Source: an uncultured bacterium (GTDB lineage Bacteria > Bacillota_I > Bacilli_A > Erysipelotrichales > Erysipelotrichaceae). From it: a DNA stretch of 64,000 nucleotides. How positions within the stretch are numbered: position 1 is the stretch's first letter; each line of letters starts with the position of its first letter. Shown piece after piece: positions 9,022 to 18,030 of this stretch. A program made the position numbers and the translations under genes. Under the pieces are notes generated by a model that had not been told where the DNA came from, did not search any database, and worked only from the letters and a program-made list of their open reading frames with translations. Location: assembly GCA_903847945.1 (NCBI GenBank), contig CAINEY010000002.1, positions 1-64,000 of the forward strand, written 5' to 3'.

Positions 9022-9050
9022 TTGGTGTAAACGCTTAGATTTGATATAAT
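9022..9050 (+). promoter_or_regulatory. Promoter for nupOPQ
   Basis: TTGGTG at 9022-9027, 17-base spacer and TATAAT at 9045-9050 with extended -10 TG at 9042-9043. AAGGAG follows at 9058-9063. The importer's ATPase and permeases thus have a promoter separate from the binding protein. Confidence 0.65.
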
Positions 9051-9069
9051 TCTTGAGAAGGAGTTCACC

Positions 9070-10599
9070 ATGATCGATGTCATCGAATTAAGGAATATCA
9101 CCAAGATTTTCCCTGGGATCATCGCCAATGACGATATCACCCTGAAAGTGCGTCAAGGCGAGATCCATGCGTTATTGGGTGAAAACGGGGCAGGGAAGTC
9201 CACCTTGATGAGTGTGCTTTTCGGATTGTATCGGCCGGAGAAGGGATCCATCTTTATCAATGGCCAGGAAGCGCACATCGCCAATCCCAACGATGCCAAT
9301 CGTTACGGGATCGGGATGGTGCACCAGCACTTTAAGTTAGTCCATAACTTTACTGTGCTGGAAAATGTTGTCTTAGGGGTTGAAACCGTCCATAACGGCG
9401 TTCTGTCGATGGCGGAAGCCCGTAAGAAAGTAGTCGAGTTGTCCAAACGTTATAACCTGTTTGTGGAACCGGATCATCTGATTTCGGATATCTCAGTTGG
9501 GATGCAACAACGCGTCGAGATTTTAAAAATGCTCTACCGTGAAAACAACATCCTGATCTTTGATGAACCGACCGCGGTATTGACTCCACAGGAAATCGAC
9601 GAACTCATGAAGATCATGAAAGAATTGATTTCTGAAGGTAAGACCATTCTTTTTATCACGCACAAACTCAATGAAATCAAGGCGGTTGCCGATCGGGTTT
9701 CCATTTTGCGCAAAGGCCGTTTGATCGACACCGTTGATGTGGCGACTACATCGAAAGAGTCCCTTTCGGAGATGATGGTTGGACGTAAGGTCATGTTGGA
9801 AGTCGAGAAGAAACTGGCAGAACCCAAGGAAGTCATCCTTGAAGTTAAGAACATGTCCATCAAGTCCAAGCACCATGGAAAAAATGCGGTTCACAATGTC
9901 AGTTTCAAAGTACGCCGTGGAGAGATCCTCTGCATCGCCGGCATCGAAGGCAACGGACAAACGGACCTTGTGTATGGATTGACCGGTTTATCCAAACTCA
10001 GTTCCGGGGAGATTCACTATAAAAGCGTGAATTTGGCGGATAAATCGATCCGTTACCGCTCAATCAGTGGAATCGCGCACATCCCGGAAGATCGTCATAA
10101 ACACGGATTAGTTCTGGATTACAATTTGGCTGAAAACCTGATTCTTCAAACCTATTTCACCCCGAAGTTTCAAAACAAAGGGTTTTTGGATTTCAAGAAG
10201 ATCTACACCAATGCGGACCAAGTCATCCAGAAATATGACATCCGTTCCGGTAACGGATCCCGCTCTATCACGCGCAGTATGTCCGGAGGTAACCAGCAAA
10301 AAGCCATCGTCGGCCGTGAGTTGGAAACCAATCCGGATCTGTTGATCGCAGTTCAACCGACGCGGGGTTTGGATGTCGGAGCCATAGAATACATTCACAA
10401 AACCCTGATCGATCAACGCGATCAAGGGAAAGCTGTTATCTTGGTTTCACTTGAACTGAATGAAGTCATGAGTGTCAGTGACCGTATTCTGGTCATGTAT
10501 GAAGGGGAGATCGTCGGGCAAGCCGATCCCGCAAAAATTAGTCAACAGGAACTGGGGCTCTACATGTCCGGTTCGAAACGGGAGGAGGTCATCGAATGA
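9070..10599 (+). CDS. nupO: Nucleoside ABC importer ATPase (two fused nucleotide-binding domains)
   Basis: A 509-residue protein with two tandem ABC ATPase domains, the arrangement used by sugar and BMP-type nucleoside importers. Domain 1 has Walker A GENGAGKST near residues 36-44 and Walker B IFDEPTAVLTP. Domain 2 has the usual degenerate Walker A, GIEGNGQTD, and an intact SGGNQQK signature. The start ATG follows AAGGAG. Its stop overlaps the next permease by four bases (ATGA). It is peripheral on the inner membrane, bound to the NupP/NupQ pair. Confidence 0.93.
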   Translation: MIDVIELRNITKIFPGIIANDDITLKVRQGEIHALLGENGAGKSTLMSVLFGLYRPEKGSIFINGQEAHIANPNDANRYGIGMVHQHFKLVHNFTVLENVVLGVETVHNGVLSMAEARKKVVELSKRYNLFVEPDHLISDISVGMQQRVEILKMLYRENNILIFDEPTAVLTPQEIDELMKIMKELISEGKTILFITHKLNEIKAVADRVSILRKGRLIDTVDVATTSKESLSEMMVGRKVMLEVEKKLAEPKEVILEVKNMSIKSKHHGKNAVHNVSFKVRRGEILCIAGIEGNGQTDLVYGLTGLSKLSSGEIHYKSVNLADKSIRYRSISGIAHIPEDRHKHGLVLDYNLAENLILQTYFTPKFQNKGFLDFKKIYTNADQVIQKYDIRSGNGSRSITRSMSGGNQQKAIVGRELETNPDLLIAVQPTRGLDVGAIEYIHKTLIDQRDQGKAVILVSLELNEVMSVSDRILVMYEGEIVGQADPAKISQQELGLYMSGSKREEVIE

Positions 10600-11687
10600 A
10601 AGCATTCTTAGCGAAACCGACCGTTCAAAAGATCGTTGCGGCATTGTTGTCGATCTTCTTTGGTCTTATTTTCGGATTCTTGATTTTGCTGGTCGCCAGT
10701 TTGTTGCGTGAAAAGGCTTCCTATCCGTTTGACGCGTTCTATACGATCTTTACAGGCGGATTACGCTACACCGGATTGCGCGGGTTTGGGATCATTTTAC
10801 GTTTCATTTCGCCGATTCTATTGACGGGGTTGTCGGTTGGATTTGCCTTTAAGACCGGACTCTTCAACATCGGAGCTTCCGGACAGTTTGTTGCCGGTGG
10901 TTTTACTGCGGCGTACATCGCCATCAAGTGGACGTTTATTCCTTTGGAATACTTGTGGATTGTCGCTCTATTAGGCGCGGTTCTGGTAGGTGGGATCGTT
11001 GGGATGATCAGTGGATTGTTGAAAGCCTATCGCAACGTCAACGAAGTCATCAGTTCGATCATGCTCAATTACATTGCGATGATCACGGTCAGTAATCTGA
11101 TTTCCGTCATAAAAGATGCCAACAATCCGTCCCGGACCCAACCACCGTTGGCACGTATCCCAACACTGGGCCTCGATAAAATCTTTGGCAGCAATACGGC
11201 CGACATGGGGATCTTTATCGCCATTGCCGTAGCATTGTTAATCTATGTTGTGTTGGAGAAAACGACCTTCGGGTATGAACTCAAAGCCTGCGGATACAAC
11301 CGCAATGCCGCTCGTTATGCGGGAATCAATGACCGTTTAGGCATTACCTTATCAATGACGATCGCCGGTGCTTTATCGGGTCTTGGCGGTGCCTTGGTAT
11401 ACATTTCCGCCATCACCAAAGTCTTCGATTCGCTCTTAGTATTAGCTCCGGAAGGCTTTGACGGAATCTCCGTAGCGCTGTTGGGAATGAGCAATCCGTT
11501 AGGAATCATCTTCTCAGCCTCATTTATCGCCATCTTGAAAGGGGCCGGTCCTTCGTTGGCTCGCTCCGGATTCAATGATGAAGTCGTCAAGATTATGACA
11601 GCTGTCATCATTTATGCCAGTGCTTTCTCCCTGATTTTCCGCGAGAAACTTGGCGCATTGATTAATCGGAAGGGGACCAAATCATGA
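10596..11687 (+). CDS. nupP: Nucleoside ABC importer permease, first subunit
   Basis: A 363-residue polytopic membrane protein of the BPD_transp_2 (branched-chain/nucleoside) permease family, with about eight to ten hydrophobic helices. The cytoplasmic loop KACGYNRNAARYAGIN matches the coupling loop of this family. It overlaps the ATPase gene and the next permease by ATGA at both ends, so all three are translated together. It is longer at the amino end than NupQ. The nucleoside substrate is inferred from the adjacent BMP-type binding protein. Confidence 0.91.
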   Translation: MKAFLAKPTVQKIVAALLSIFFGLIFGFLILLVASLLREKASYPFDAFYTIFTGGLRYTGLRGFGIILRFISPILLTGLSVGFAFKTGLFNIGASGQFVAGGFTAAYIAIKWTFIPLEYLWIVALLGAVLVGGIVGMISGLLKAYRNVNEVISSIMLNYIAMITVSNLISVIKDANNPSRTQPPLARIPTLGLDKIFGSNTADMGIFIAIAVALLIYVVLEKTTFGYELKACGYNRNAARYAGINDRLGITLSMTIAGALSGLGGALVYISAITKVFDSLLVLAPEGFDGISVALLGMSNPLGIIFSASFIAILKGAGPSLARSGFNDEVVKIMTAVIIYASAFSLIFREKLGALINRKGTKS

Positions 11688-12649
11688 ACATCCTGGATAC
11701 CCTGTTCTTTCTCGTCAAGAATATGATTCCATACATGATTCCCCTCACGATCGTGGCTTTGGGTGGCATGTTCTCGGAACGTTCAGGGATCGTCAACATT
11801 GCTTTAGAAGGGATCATGGTGTTTGGAGCTTCGTTTGGAATCTTCTACATTTATTTCTTACCCAACCTGTTCCCACCGCAGATCACCCTCTTGATCGCTT
11901 TGGTAATCGCGCTGATTTCGGGGATGGTGTTCTCGTTGTTACACGCTTATGCCTCCATCAACTTAAAGGCCAATCAGACGATCAGCGGTACGGCCCTCAA
12001 CCTCTTTGCTTTAGCTTTCCATGATTTCATGGCTCGTCTGATTACGCCGAATGCGGTGGAAGGGGTTCGCTTCGAAAATGCGTTCCGTATCGTCAAAGTG
12101 CCTCTTTTGGGCGATATTCCTCTTATCGGGGACCTCTTGTTTAAGGATGTCTACATCACCACGTATTTAGGGATCGTGATTCTGATTGTGGCTTCATTCG
12201 TTCTCTACAAGACCCGTTTCGGGTTGCGATTGAGAGCGTGCGGTGAACACCCGCAAGCAGCCGACTCCGTCGGGATCAAAGTCAACCGGATGCGTTATGC
12301 CGGAGTCCTGATTTCCGGTGCCCTAGCCGGTTTGGGTGGATTAGTGCTTGTGGTCCCGTCGACAGTTGAATATACCGGAACCGTTTCGGGTTATGGGTTC
12401 TTGGCTTTGGCTGTTCTGATCTTCGGTCAATGGAAACCGACCAAGATCTTCTTGGCTGCGGCGTTCTTCGGACTCATGCAAGTCATTGCCAACTCCAGCG
12501 GACTCAGTTTCTTCACTGCACTGGGCATCAACAAGTATTTCTATCAGATCGTCCCGTTTTTGACGACGCTGATTGTGCTGACCTTCACCTCGTCGAAATC
12601 CGCCGCACCGAAAGCTGCGGGCGAACCCTACGATCCGGGTAAACGCTAA
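11684..12649 (+). CDS. nupQ: Nucleoside ABC importer permease, second subunit
   Basis: A 321-residue polytopic permease homologous to NupP, with which it should form a heterodimeric channel. The coupling loop RACGEHPQAADSVGIKV is clear, and the early segment FSERSGIVNIALEG is typical of the family. The start overlaps the nupP stop (ATGA). It is the last gene of the importer operon, followed at once by a bidirectional terminator shared with pncB. Confidence 0.92.
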   Translation: MNILDTLFFLVKNMIPYMIPLTIVALGGMFSERSGIVNIALEGIMVFGASFGIFYIYFLPNLFPPQITLLIALVIALISGMVFSLLHAYASINLKANQTISGTALNLFALAFHDFMARLITPNAVEGVRFENAFRIVKVPLLGDIPLIGDLLFKDVYITTYLGIVILIVASFVLYKTRFGLRLRACGEHPQAADSVGIKVNRMRYAGVLISGALAGLGGLVLVVPSTVEYTGTVSGYGFLALAVLIFGQWKPTKIFLAAAFFGLMQVIANSSGLSFFTALGINKYFYQIVPFLTTLIVLTFTSSKSAAPKAAGEPYDPGKR

Positions 12650-12652
12650 AAG

Positions 12653-12681
12653 AAAAGTGTGAGTCAATGACTCACACTTTT
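12653..12681. terminator. Bidirectional terminator between nupQ and pncB
   Basis: Fourteen-base arms AAAAGTGTGAGTCA (12653-12666) and TGACTCACACTTTT (12668-12681) are fully complementary and flanked by A and T runs. The pncB stop codon and last codons (from 12672, minus strand) lie inside one arm, so the terminator is built into the coding sequence. Confidence 0.88.
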
Positions 12682-14117
12682 TTATTTTTGTTGATCAGAT
12701 CGCGTTTGAGGTTCCAGAGTTTTTCACTCAAGTCGACATAGTAGGTATGGGGGTTGCGCAAACGTTTGACTTCATCCCACAAGGTATTCAGTTGAGCCTG
12801 GCAATACGCTTTGGTTTCAAGGGTGCTCTTCGGTGTATAAACCAGTTGTCCATTGACGAAGACCGGAACTTGCAGGGTTCTGAAGGTGTAATTGGTAATG
12901 GTTTTGGTTTTCCACGGGAAGTCCGGATCAAACAAGGTGTATTGATCCAAAGGAATCACTTCATCGGCTAAACAAATCAAGTCCGCGATCGCTTTATGGG
13001 TGTCATTGTCATAAAAGCGCACTAAGCGTTTTAAGCCGGGATTAGTGATCTTGGTGATGTTGTCACTGAGTTTGATGACCGGAATGATGTCGTCGCCGTT
13101 CTCGTAAGCTACGACTTTGTAGACACCACCCAAAACCGGATTGGATCGTGAAGTGATCAGGTTCTCACCAACCCCAAAGGTATCGATCTTGGCATCCTGG
13201 AGGATCAAGTCATCGATGATGTACTCATCCAAGGAGTTGGAGGCTACGATTTTGGTGTTGGTCAATCCGGCTTCATCCAGCATCACCCGGGCTTTCTTGG
13301 AGAGATACGCCAAGTCGCCGCTGTCCAGGCGGATCGCTTTGAGTTGATGCCCGTTGGGGATCAGATAATCTTTCGCCACGCGGATGGCATTGGGAACCCC
13401 GCTGCGCAGGGTGTCATACGTATCGACCAAAAGCACACTGTTATCAGGATTGACTTTGACATAGTTCAGGAAGGCTTCATACTCGGATTCATGAAGTTGA
13501 ATGTAACTGTGGGCGATGGTTCCCGAGATAGGAACATCGTACTTGATCCCGGCTAACGTGTTCGAGGTTCCGACACAGCCAGCGATCACCGCATCCCGAG
13601 CTCCTTCCAGCGCAGCGTCGATGCCTTGGGCTCGACGAGCTCCAAACTCCAACACGGCCCGTCCGCGGGAAGCGTGGACGATTCGAGCCGCCTTTGTGGT
13701 GACCAGGGTCGGATAGTTAATACAAACCAAGAGAAGTGTTTCAATGAGCTGAGCTTGAATGGTGGTGGCTCGAACGGTTACTAACGGTTCATTTGGAAAT
13801 ACTGGCGTTCCTTCTTCGACCGACCAGATATCCACGCTTATACGAAGATTGAGTAAATAATCCAGAAAGGCTTCATCGAATTTTGAGACCTTGCGCAGGT
13901 AATCGATGTCTTTCTGGGTAAACTTGAATTCTTTGATCACGTCGATCAGTCGATTCAAACCGTTAAAAATCATGAATCCGCCGTCATCGGGGACTTTACG
14001 GACGAACATGTCGAAGTAGGCAATGTCTTCATGCTTGTTTTCTTTGAAATACGTGTAAGCCATGGTGAACTCATAAAAGTCTGTGAGCAGCGGAAGTTGC
14101 TCGTAATTGATGGGCAT
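12672..14117 (-). CDS. pncB: Nicotinate phosphoribosyltransferase
   Basis: A 481-residue cytoplasmic enzyme that joins nicotinate to PRPP, the salvage entry to NAD. The amino end (PLLTDFYEFTMAY) and internal stretches EFGARRAQG, GTIAHS (with the catalytic histidine) and VDTYDT are typical of the family. The length fits the Firmicutes form. The ATG at 14117 is preferred over farther upstream starts because AAGGAAG precedes it at the right distance and the upstream reading frame runs through the promoter. It is transcribed away from the ymfF-like gene. The last codon sits in the shared terminator. Confidence 0.94.
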   Translation of the reverse strand: MPINYEQLPLLTDFYEFTMAYTYFKENKHEDIAYFDMFVRKVPDDGGFMIFNGLNRLIDVIKEFKFTQKDIDYLRKVSKFDEAFLDYLLNLRISVDIWSVEEGTPVFPNEPLVTVRATTIQAQLIETLLLVCINYPTLVTTKAARIVHASRGRAVLEFGARRAQGIDAALEGARDAVIAGCVGTSNTLAGIKYDVPISGTIAHSYIQLHESEYEAFLNYVKVNPDNSVLLVDTYDTLRSGVPNAIRVAKDYLIPNGHQLKAIRLDSGDLAYLSKKARVMLDEAGLTNTKIVASNSLDEYIIDDLILQDAKIDTFGVGENLITSRSNPVLGGVYKVVAYENGDDIIPVIKLSDNITKITNPGLKRLVRFYDNDTHKAIADLICLADEVIPLDQYTLFDPDFPWKTKTITNYTFRTLQVPVFVNGQLVYTPKSTLETKAYCQAQLNTLWDEVKRLRNPHTYYVDLSEKLWNLKRDLINKNKKV

Positions 14118-14129
14118 GGGGTTCTTCCT

Positions 14130-14178
14130 TTGTGTTTTCTTAGTTTCATTATATACTATTGAAAGAATGCCGAGACAA
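14130..14178. promoter_or_regulatory. Overlapping divergent promoters of pncB and the ymfF-like gene
   Basis: Minus-strand promoter for pncB: TTGTCT (14173-14178), 19-base spacer, TATAAT (14148-14153). Plus-strand promoter for ymfF: TTGTGT (14130-14135), 16-base spacer, TATACT (14152-14157). The two -10 boxes overlap by two bases, so only one polymerase could open this DNA at a time. Confidence 0.55.
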
Positions 14179-14180
14179 CC

Positions 14181-15389
14181 ATGAACCAAAACTACATCAC
14201 CCTCATCCCAACCGATAAATTTAAAGACACTCAGTTTTCCATTCGTTTTCTGGGTCCCAACCGGGAGCCGGACATTACGTATCGGGCGTTACTGGCGTAC
14301 CTTATGACTGATCGCAGTGTGACTTATCCCACTAAACAAGCGGTCAGTTTGAAGACGGATGAGTTGTTTGCGCTTAGCTTTGATGTTAAAGTCGGGGCTT
14401 ACGGAAATTACCACATGCTGGAATACCGATTCACCACCTTGAGCGAACGCTTTGCGCAGGAGAAGCATTTGACGCAAGCCATTGACTTTGCCTTGGCGTG
14501 CATCCAAAACCCGCTTATCACCCCGGAAACGCTTCTGGAAGCAAAGACGAACCTAAAAGCGGCTTTACAGCGCATTGAAGATAAACCCAATCAAAGTGCA
14601 CTTATCAGTGCCATGCGTTTGGGAGGAGAAGGGGAGCCGTTAGCCAACTTCAGCCAAGGCCGTCTCGACTTGATCGATTCCATTACCCTCGAAGACATCA
14701 CGGTTGCGCATCAACGGCTTCTAGCGAATGATCCCGTGTACATCATCGGTATCGGTGAACTCTCGAAGGAGCACCAGGCTTACCTCGAGAAAGTGTTTAC
14801 CCCCAAAGCGATGACGCTTCCCGCAGCTTATCGCGTCAGCACCAAACCCTTTAAAACGCAGGAAACCACGAAAGCCGTCAAACAGACAGCGTTGGTAAAT
14901 TTGTACGCGACTCATCGTTGCAATGCGGACTCCGATTACACCGCACTTCGCGTCATGACGTACCTTTTGGGCCAACTGCCCAACTCGCTCTTGTTTACGG
15001 AGATCCGAGAGAAACGAAACCTGTGTTACAGCATCTACTCGTCTCTGGTTCATTTTGACGGGGTATTAACCATTTCGACCGGCATCAGTGCCGATCAAAT
15101 CGACGCGGTCAATGCCTTGATCGAGATGCAAATTGAACGCTTGAGAACGGCGGATTATCCTATAGAATTGCTAGAGTCTGCCAAAACCTTGCTCATCAGC
15201 AACTATAAAGGGCTCAGTGATGATGTCCCGTCGTGGATGAATGTGGTCTTCTCCTTGTGGCTCAACGGAAAATCGTACGATCTTTCCGAAATGATCGAAG
15301 AGATTGCCAAGGTCAGTGCCCAAGATATCGCGACGGCAGCCGGGCGTTTGGTGCCGCTAAGCCGGGCAATCGTCAAAGGAGAAGACTAA
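14181..15389 (+). CDS. ymfF: M16-family peptidase-like protein, inactive type (YmfF-like)
   Basis: A 402-residue protein of the insulinase (M16) family that lacks the HxxEH zinc motif. The carboxy half has the arginine/tyrosine stretch FTEIREKRNLCYSIYSSL, typical of the non-catalytic partner in M16 pairs. Such proteins assemble with an active subunit, here the next gene. In Bacillus the homologous pair is ymfF/ymfH, and public annotation links that pair to EF-P 5-aminopentanol modification. The ATG at 14181 has no good Shine-Dalgarno site; the predicted leader is only about 17 bases. The stop overlaps the start of the next gene (TAATG). Confidence 0.88.
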   Translation: MNQNYITLIPTDKFKDTQFSIRFLGPNREPDITYRALLAYLMTDRSVTYPTKQAVSLKTDELFALSFDVKVGAYGNYHMLEYRFTTLSERFAQEKHLTQAIDFALACIQNPLITPETLLEAKTNLKAALQRIEDKPNQSALISAMRLGGEGEPLANFSQGRLDLIDSITLEDITVAHQRLLANDPVYIIGIGELSKEHQAYLEKVFTPKAMTLPAAYRVSTKPFKTQETTKAVKQTALVNLYATHRCNADSDYTALRVMTYLLGQLPNSLLFTEIREKRNLCYSIYSSLVHFDGVLTISTGISADQIDAVNALIEMQIERLRTADYPIELLESAKTLLISNYKGLSDDVPSWMNVVFSLWLNGKSYDLSEMIEEIAKVSAQDIATAAGRLVPLSRAIVKGED

Positions 15390-16678
15390 TGGAGAAATTC
15401 GTTGATACACTGCTGGATGAAGCGATCTATACCCAGATCCTTCCCAGCGGTTTAAAAGTCATCCTGTTGCATAAGAAAGACAACATCAACACGACCGCTT
15501 ATTTTGCCGTACCTTTTGGCGCATTAACGCTGACACAACGGTTGTCCGATGGAACCGTGATTCAACACGAACCCGGTTTGGCTCACTTCTTGGAACACAA
15601 ACTCTTCGAGAATCATCAAGGGATGGATGTGATGGAGCGTTTCAGTGCCTTGTCCTGCAACGTCAATGCGTTCACATCGTACACGGAGACCGTCTATTAT
15701 TTCAACACCTCCCGTCCGGATGTCCAGGAACCGTTGACGCTCCTGTTGGATTTCGTTCAATCCCTCAACGTCACCGCAGAATCCGTTGAGAAAGAAAAGA
15801 AGATCATCATTCAGGAACTTCGCATGTATCATCAAATGCCGGAAGCCCGTCTGATGTATGAAACCTATCGTGCTCTTTATCACAACCTGTCAGTCAAGTA
15901 TGACATCGGCGGCAGTGAAGCCAGTGTCACTGCAATCACTAAATCAGGGCTTGAAACGGCCTATCGAATGAATTACCACCCCTCCAACGCGGCAGTCGTC
16001 ATCGTGAGTTCCCAAGATCCTGCGGACCTTATGCGTGTGATCGAATCCAATTTGATCGCTCAGGCTAAGACCATCCTTCCAAGCTGGGTCAATGAAACCT
16101 CGCAAGAACCGCTTACGGTGGTCCATCGCCATAAACATATCCCGATGGACATTTCGGCCACCAAGATGACCTACACCTTCAAACTCGCACCGATTTCGGG
16201 AGATCCGATCGCTCGTCATCGCCACGAATGGGCTTTGAAACTTCGACTGGAGTTATTGTTCAGTTCACTCAATCCCCAGTATCAGCAATGGGTCGATGCC
16301 GGGATCATCCACGATTATTTCGGGTATGATGTGGAAATCAATGAGACGTATGCTTTTGTTCTGTTTTATGGGGAAACCGAGAATGAAGCACAGTTCACGT
16401 CATTGATCGATACCGTGTTGAAACAACCGATCGAACCGCTCTCGTCGTATCTCTATCAACTCAAGCGACGCTATCGTTCCTTTGCCTTCCGCTTACTGGA
16501 TGATCAGGATGATTATGCAGTACATACGATCCGAGGTCTGTTTACGGGAGTTACCTTGAATGACTCGTTACGCGTCCTGCAGGACATGTGCGAGCAAGAT
16601 CTCATCAATGCGGCAAAACTCATGGAAAACGTCCCTTCTGCAATTGTTGCCGTCACCCCGCGTAAAGTGGTTCAATAA
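15389..16678 (+). CDS. ymfH: M16-family zinc peptidase (YmfH-like)
   Basis: A 429-residue insulinase-family peptidase with an intact zinc motif HFLEH at residues 66-70 and the downstream glutamate region (KKIIIQELRMY). No signal peptide is seen, so it is cytoplasmic. The start overlaps the stop of its inactive partner by one base (TAATG), which supports a complex at 1:1. Natural substrates of this pair are not firmly known. Bacillus data connect it with EF-P post-translational modification, which is odd here because the EF-P of this organism (47064-47621) lacks the modified lysine. Confidence 0.9.
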   Translation: MEKFVDTLLDEAIYTQILPSGLKVILLHKKDNINTTAYFAVPFGALTLTQRLSDGTVIQHEPGLAHFLEHKLFENHQGMDVMERFSALSCNVNAFTSYTETVYYFNTSRPDVQEPLTLLLDFVQSLNVTAESVEKEKKIIIQELRMYHQMPEARLMYETYRALYHNLSVKYDIGGSEASVTAITKSGLETAYRMNYHPSNAAVVIVSSQDPADLMRVIESNLIAQAKTILPSWVNETSQEPLTVVHRHKHIPMDISATKMTYTFKLAPISGDPIARHRHEWALKLRLELLFSSLNPQYQQWVDAGIIHDYFGYDVEINETYAFVLFYGETENEAQFTSLIDTVLKQPIEPLSSYLYQLKRRYRSFAFRLLDDQDDYAVHTIRGLFTGVTLNDSLRVLQDMCEQDLINAAKLMENVPSAIVAVTPRKVVQ

Positions 16679-16707
16679 GCACGTTTGGTTGATCCAAACG
16701 TGCTTTT
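16677..16707 (+). terminator. Intrinsic terminator after ymfH
   Basis: Stem GCACGTTTGG, loop TTGAT, stem CCAAACGTGC, followed by TTTTCTT. The left arm starts in the stop codon. Confidence 0.85.
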
Positions 16708-16785
16708 CTTCCGTAAATAGTGCAACTATGAGCATTTGTATGATTTAACGTATTGTGGCACACTGGTCGCACACAGGAGGTTCGC

Positions 16786-17106
16786 ATGTTGAATCAAGTC
16801 GTAATTGTAGGTAAAGTCGTCAAGTTACCGGAAGTCAAGGAAACGTCGACCGGGGTCAAATTGGCCGAGTTGTTGGTGGAAGTCGATCGCAATTTCAAGA
16901 ACTCGCAAGGGGAGTATGAAACCGATCAGATCCAATGCACGCTCTGGCGAGGTATCGCCGAAAGTGCCATCGAACAATGCACCGTTGGATCACTCATCGG
17001 AATCAAAGGACGCTTACAAGCCAATGCGTTTGAAACCAAAGAGAATCGTCCGTTTCGGTACTGTGAAGTGATTGCCGAGAAAGTCTCCTTCCTGACCACG
17101 AAGTAG
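16786..17106 (+). CDS. Short single-stranded DNA-binding protein without acidic tail
   Basis: A 106-residue OB-fold protein of the SSB family (amino end MLNQVVIVGKVVKLPEVKET, then a conserved RNFKNSQGEYETDQIQCTLWRG stretch, quoted here in part). It ends in FLTTK and lacks both the flexible linker and the acidic DDDIPF-type tip through which housekeeping SSB recruits partners. It is therefore more like Bacillus SsbB, a DNA-uptake accessory, than SsbA. This fits the comG operon at 43780-47015. The ATG at 16786 follows AGGAGG; the in-frame TTG at 16753 has no such site. The stop codon lies in a terminator stem. No clear promoter was found in the 107 bases before it. Confidence 0.82.
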   Translation: MLNQVVIVGKVVKLPEVKETSTGVKLAELLVEVDRNFKNSQGEYETDQIQCTLWRGIAESAIEQCTVGSLIGIKGRLQANAFETKENRPFRYCEVIAEKVSFLTTK

Positions 17107-17134
17107 AAACGTCACCCGTTTCTACTTTTTTTTT
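17101..17134 (+). terminator. Intrinsic terminator after ssb
   Basis: Arms AAGTAGAAACG (17101-17111) and CGTTTCTACTT (17117-17127) with a short loop and a run of nine T at 17126-17134. The ssb stop codon is within the left arm. Confidence 0.9.
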
Positions 17135-17135
17135 G

Positions 17136-17141
17136 TATAAT
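17136..17141 (+). promoter_or_regulatory. Possible -10 box for the thyA operon
   Basis: A perfect TATAAT directly after the ssb terminator T run. No -35 match exists at 16-18 bases, since that place is the terminator stem. A start about seven bases downstream would give a leader of about ten bases beginning inside the GGGAGG ribosome binding site. Confidence 0.35.
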
Positions 17142-17157
17142 GAATGGGAGGTTTTCT

Positions 17158-18030
17158 ATGATCGAGTACCATGCGTTATTGGAACACATTTTGCGCGAAG
17201 GGGAGAAGCGCCCCGACCGCACCTCCACTGGGACAATCTCAGTGTTTGGCTACCAATTCCGGGTTGATTTACGGAAGGGTTTTCCCTTGTTGACCACCAA
17301 GAAAGTACACTTCAAATCGGTCATGCTGGAACTGTTGTGGTTCATCAGCGGCAATACCAACATCCGTCCACTCGTCTTAAACGGCGTACGCATTTGGAAC
17401 GAATGGCCATACGAGCGTTTTACGAAGTCCACGGATTACAACGGAGAAAGTCTGGATACCTTTATTGAACGGATCAAGAACGATGAAGCCTTTGCCTTTA
17501 AACACGGGGATCTCGGTCCGGTTTACGGCAAACAGTGGCGCGATTTTAACGGTGTCGATCAGCTGATGCAGTTGATTGACAGCTTAAAACATCATCCGTT
17601 CTCTCGTCGTCACATTTTAAGCGCCTGGAACCCGGCAGAAGTCGATCAAATGGCATTACCTCCATGTCACGTGCTCATGCAGTTCTATGTCTCGGCGGAT
17701 CGCAAATACCTGTCGTGTCAGTTGTATCAGCGCAGTGCCGATGTCTTCTTAGGCGTTCCCTTCAACATTGCCTCCTACGCGCTGTTAACTCACATGATCG
17801 CGCAAGTCTGCGGGTATGAAGCCAAAGACTTTGTCCATACATTCGGGGATGTCCATATCTACAACGATCACCTCGAACAAGTCAAGATTCAACTGTCTCG
17901 TAAACCCAAGCCGTTACCGACCTTAAAACTCAATCCGGCCATCACGGATATCACCGCGTTTACGCCGGCGGATATCGTTTTGGAAGGTTACGATCCCGAT
18001 CCGCTGATTCCGGCGAAAGTGAGCGTTTGA
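17158..18030 (+). CDS. thyA: Thymidylate synthase
   Basis: A 290-residue enzyme that methylates dUMP to dTMP using methylene-tetrahydrofolate. The dUMP-binding arginine region [10 protein letters not shown], the helix [12 protein letters not shown] and the active-site Cys170 in [12 protein letters not shown] are intact. The protein is somewhat longer than the 264-residue Escherichia coli enzyme, with an insertion after residue 75 as in the longer Gram-positive form. The ATG at 17158 follows GGGAGG. The stop overlaps the next start (TGATG), so the enzyme is coupled to dihydrofolate reductase, which regenerates its cofactor. Confidence 0.97.
   Translation: MIEYHALLEHILREGEKRPDRTSTGTISVFGYQFRVDLRKGFPLLTTKKVHFKSVMLELLWFISGNTNIRPLVLNGVRIWNEWPYERFTKSTDYNGESLDTFIERIKNDEAFAFKHGDLGPVYGKQWRDFNGVDQLMQLIDSLKHHPFSRRHILSAWNPAEVDQMALPPCHVLMQFYVSADRKYLSCQLYQRSADVFLGVPFNIASYALLTHMIAQVCGYEAKDFVHTFGDVHIYNDHLEQVKIQLSRKPKPLPTLKLNPAITDITAFTPADIVLEGYDPDPLIPAKVSV

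Noticed and set aside
16707-16785. Promoter for ssb
   Set aside because: TATGAT at 16739-16744 is present, but no -35 or properly spaced extended -10 supports it, so it was not listed.
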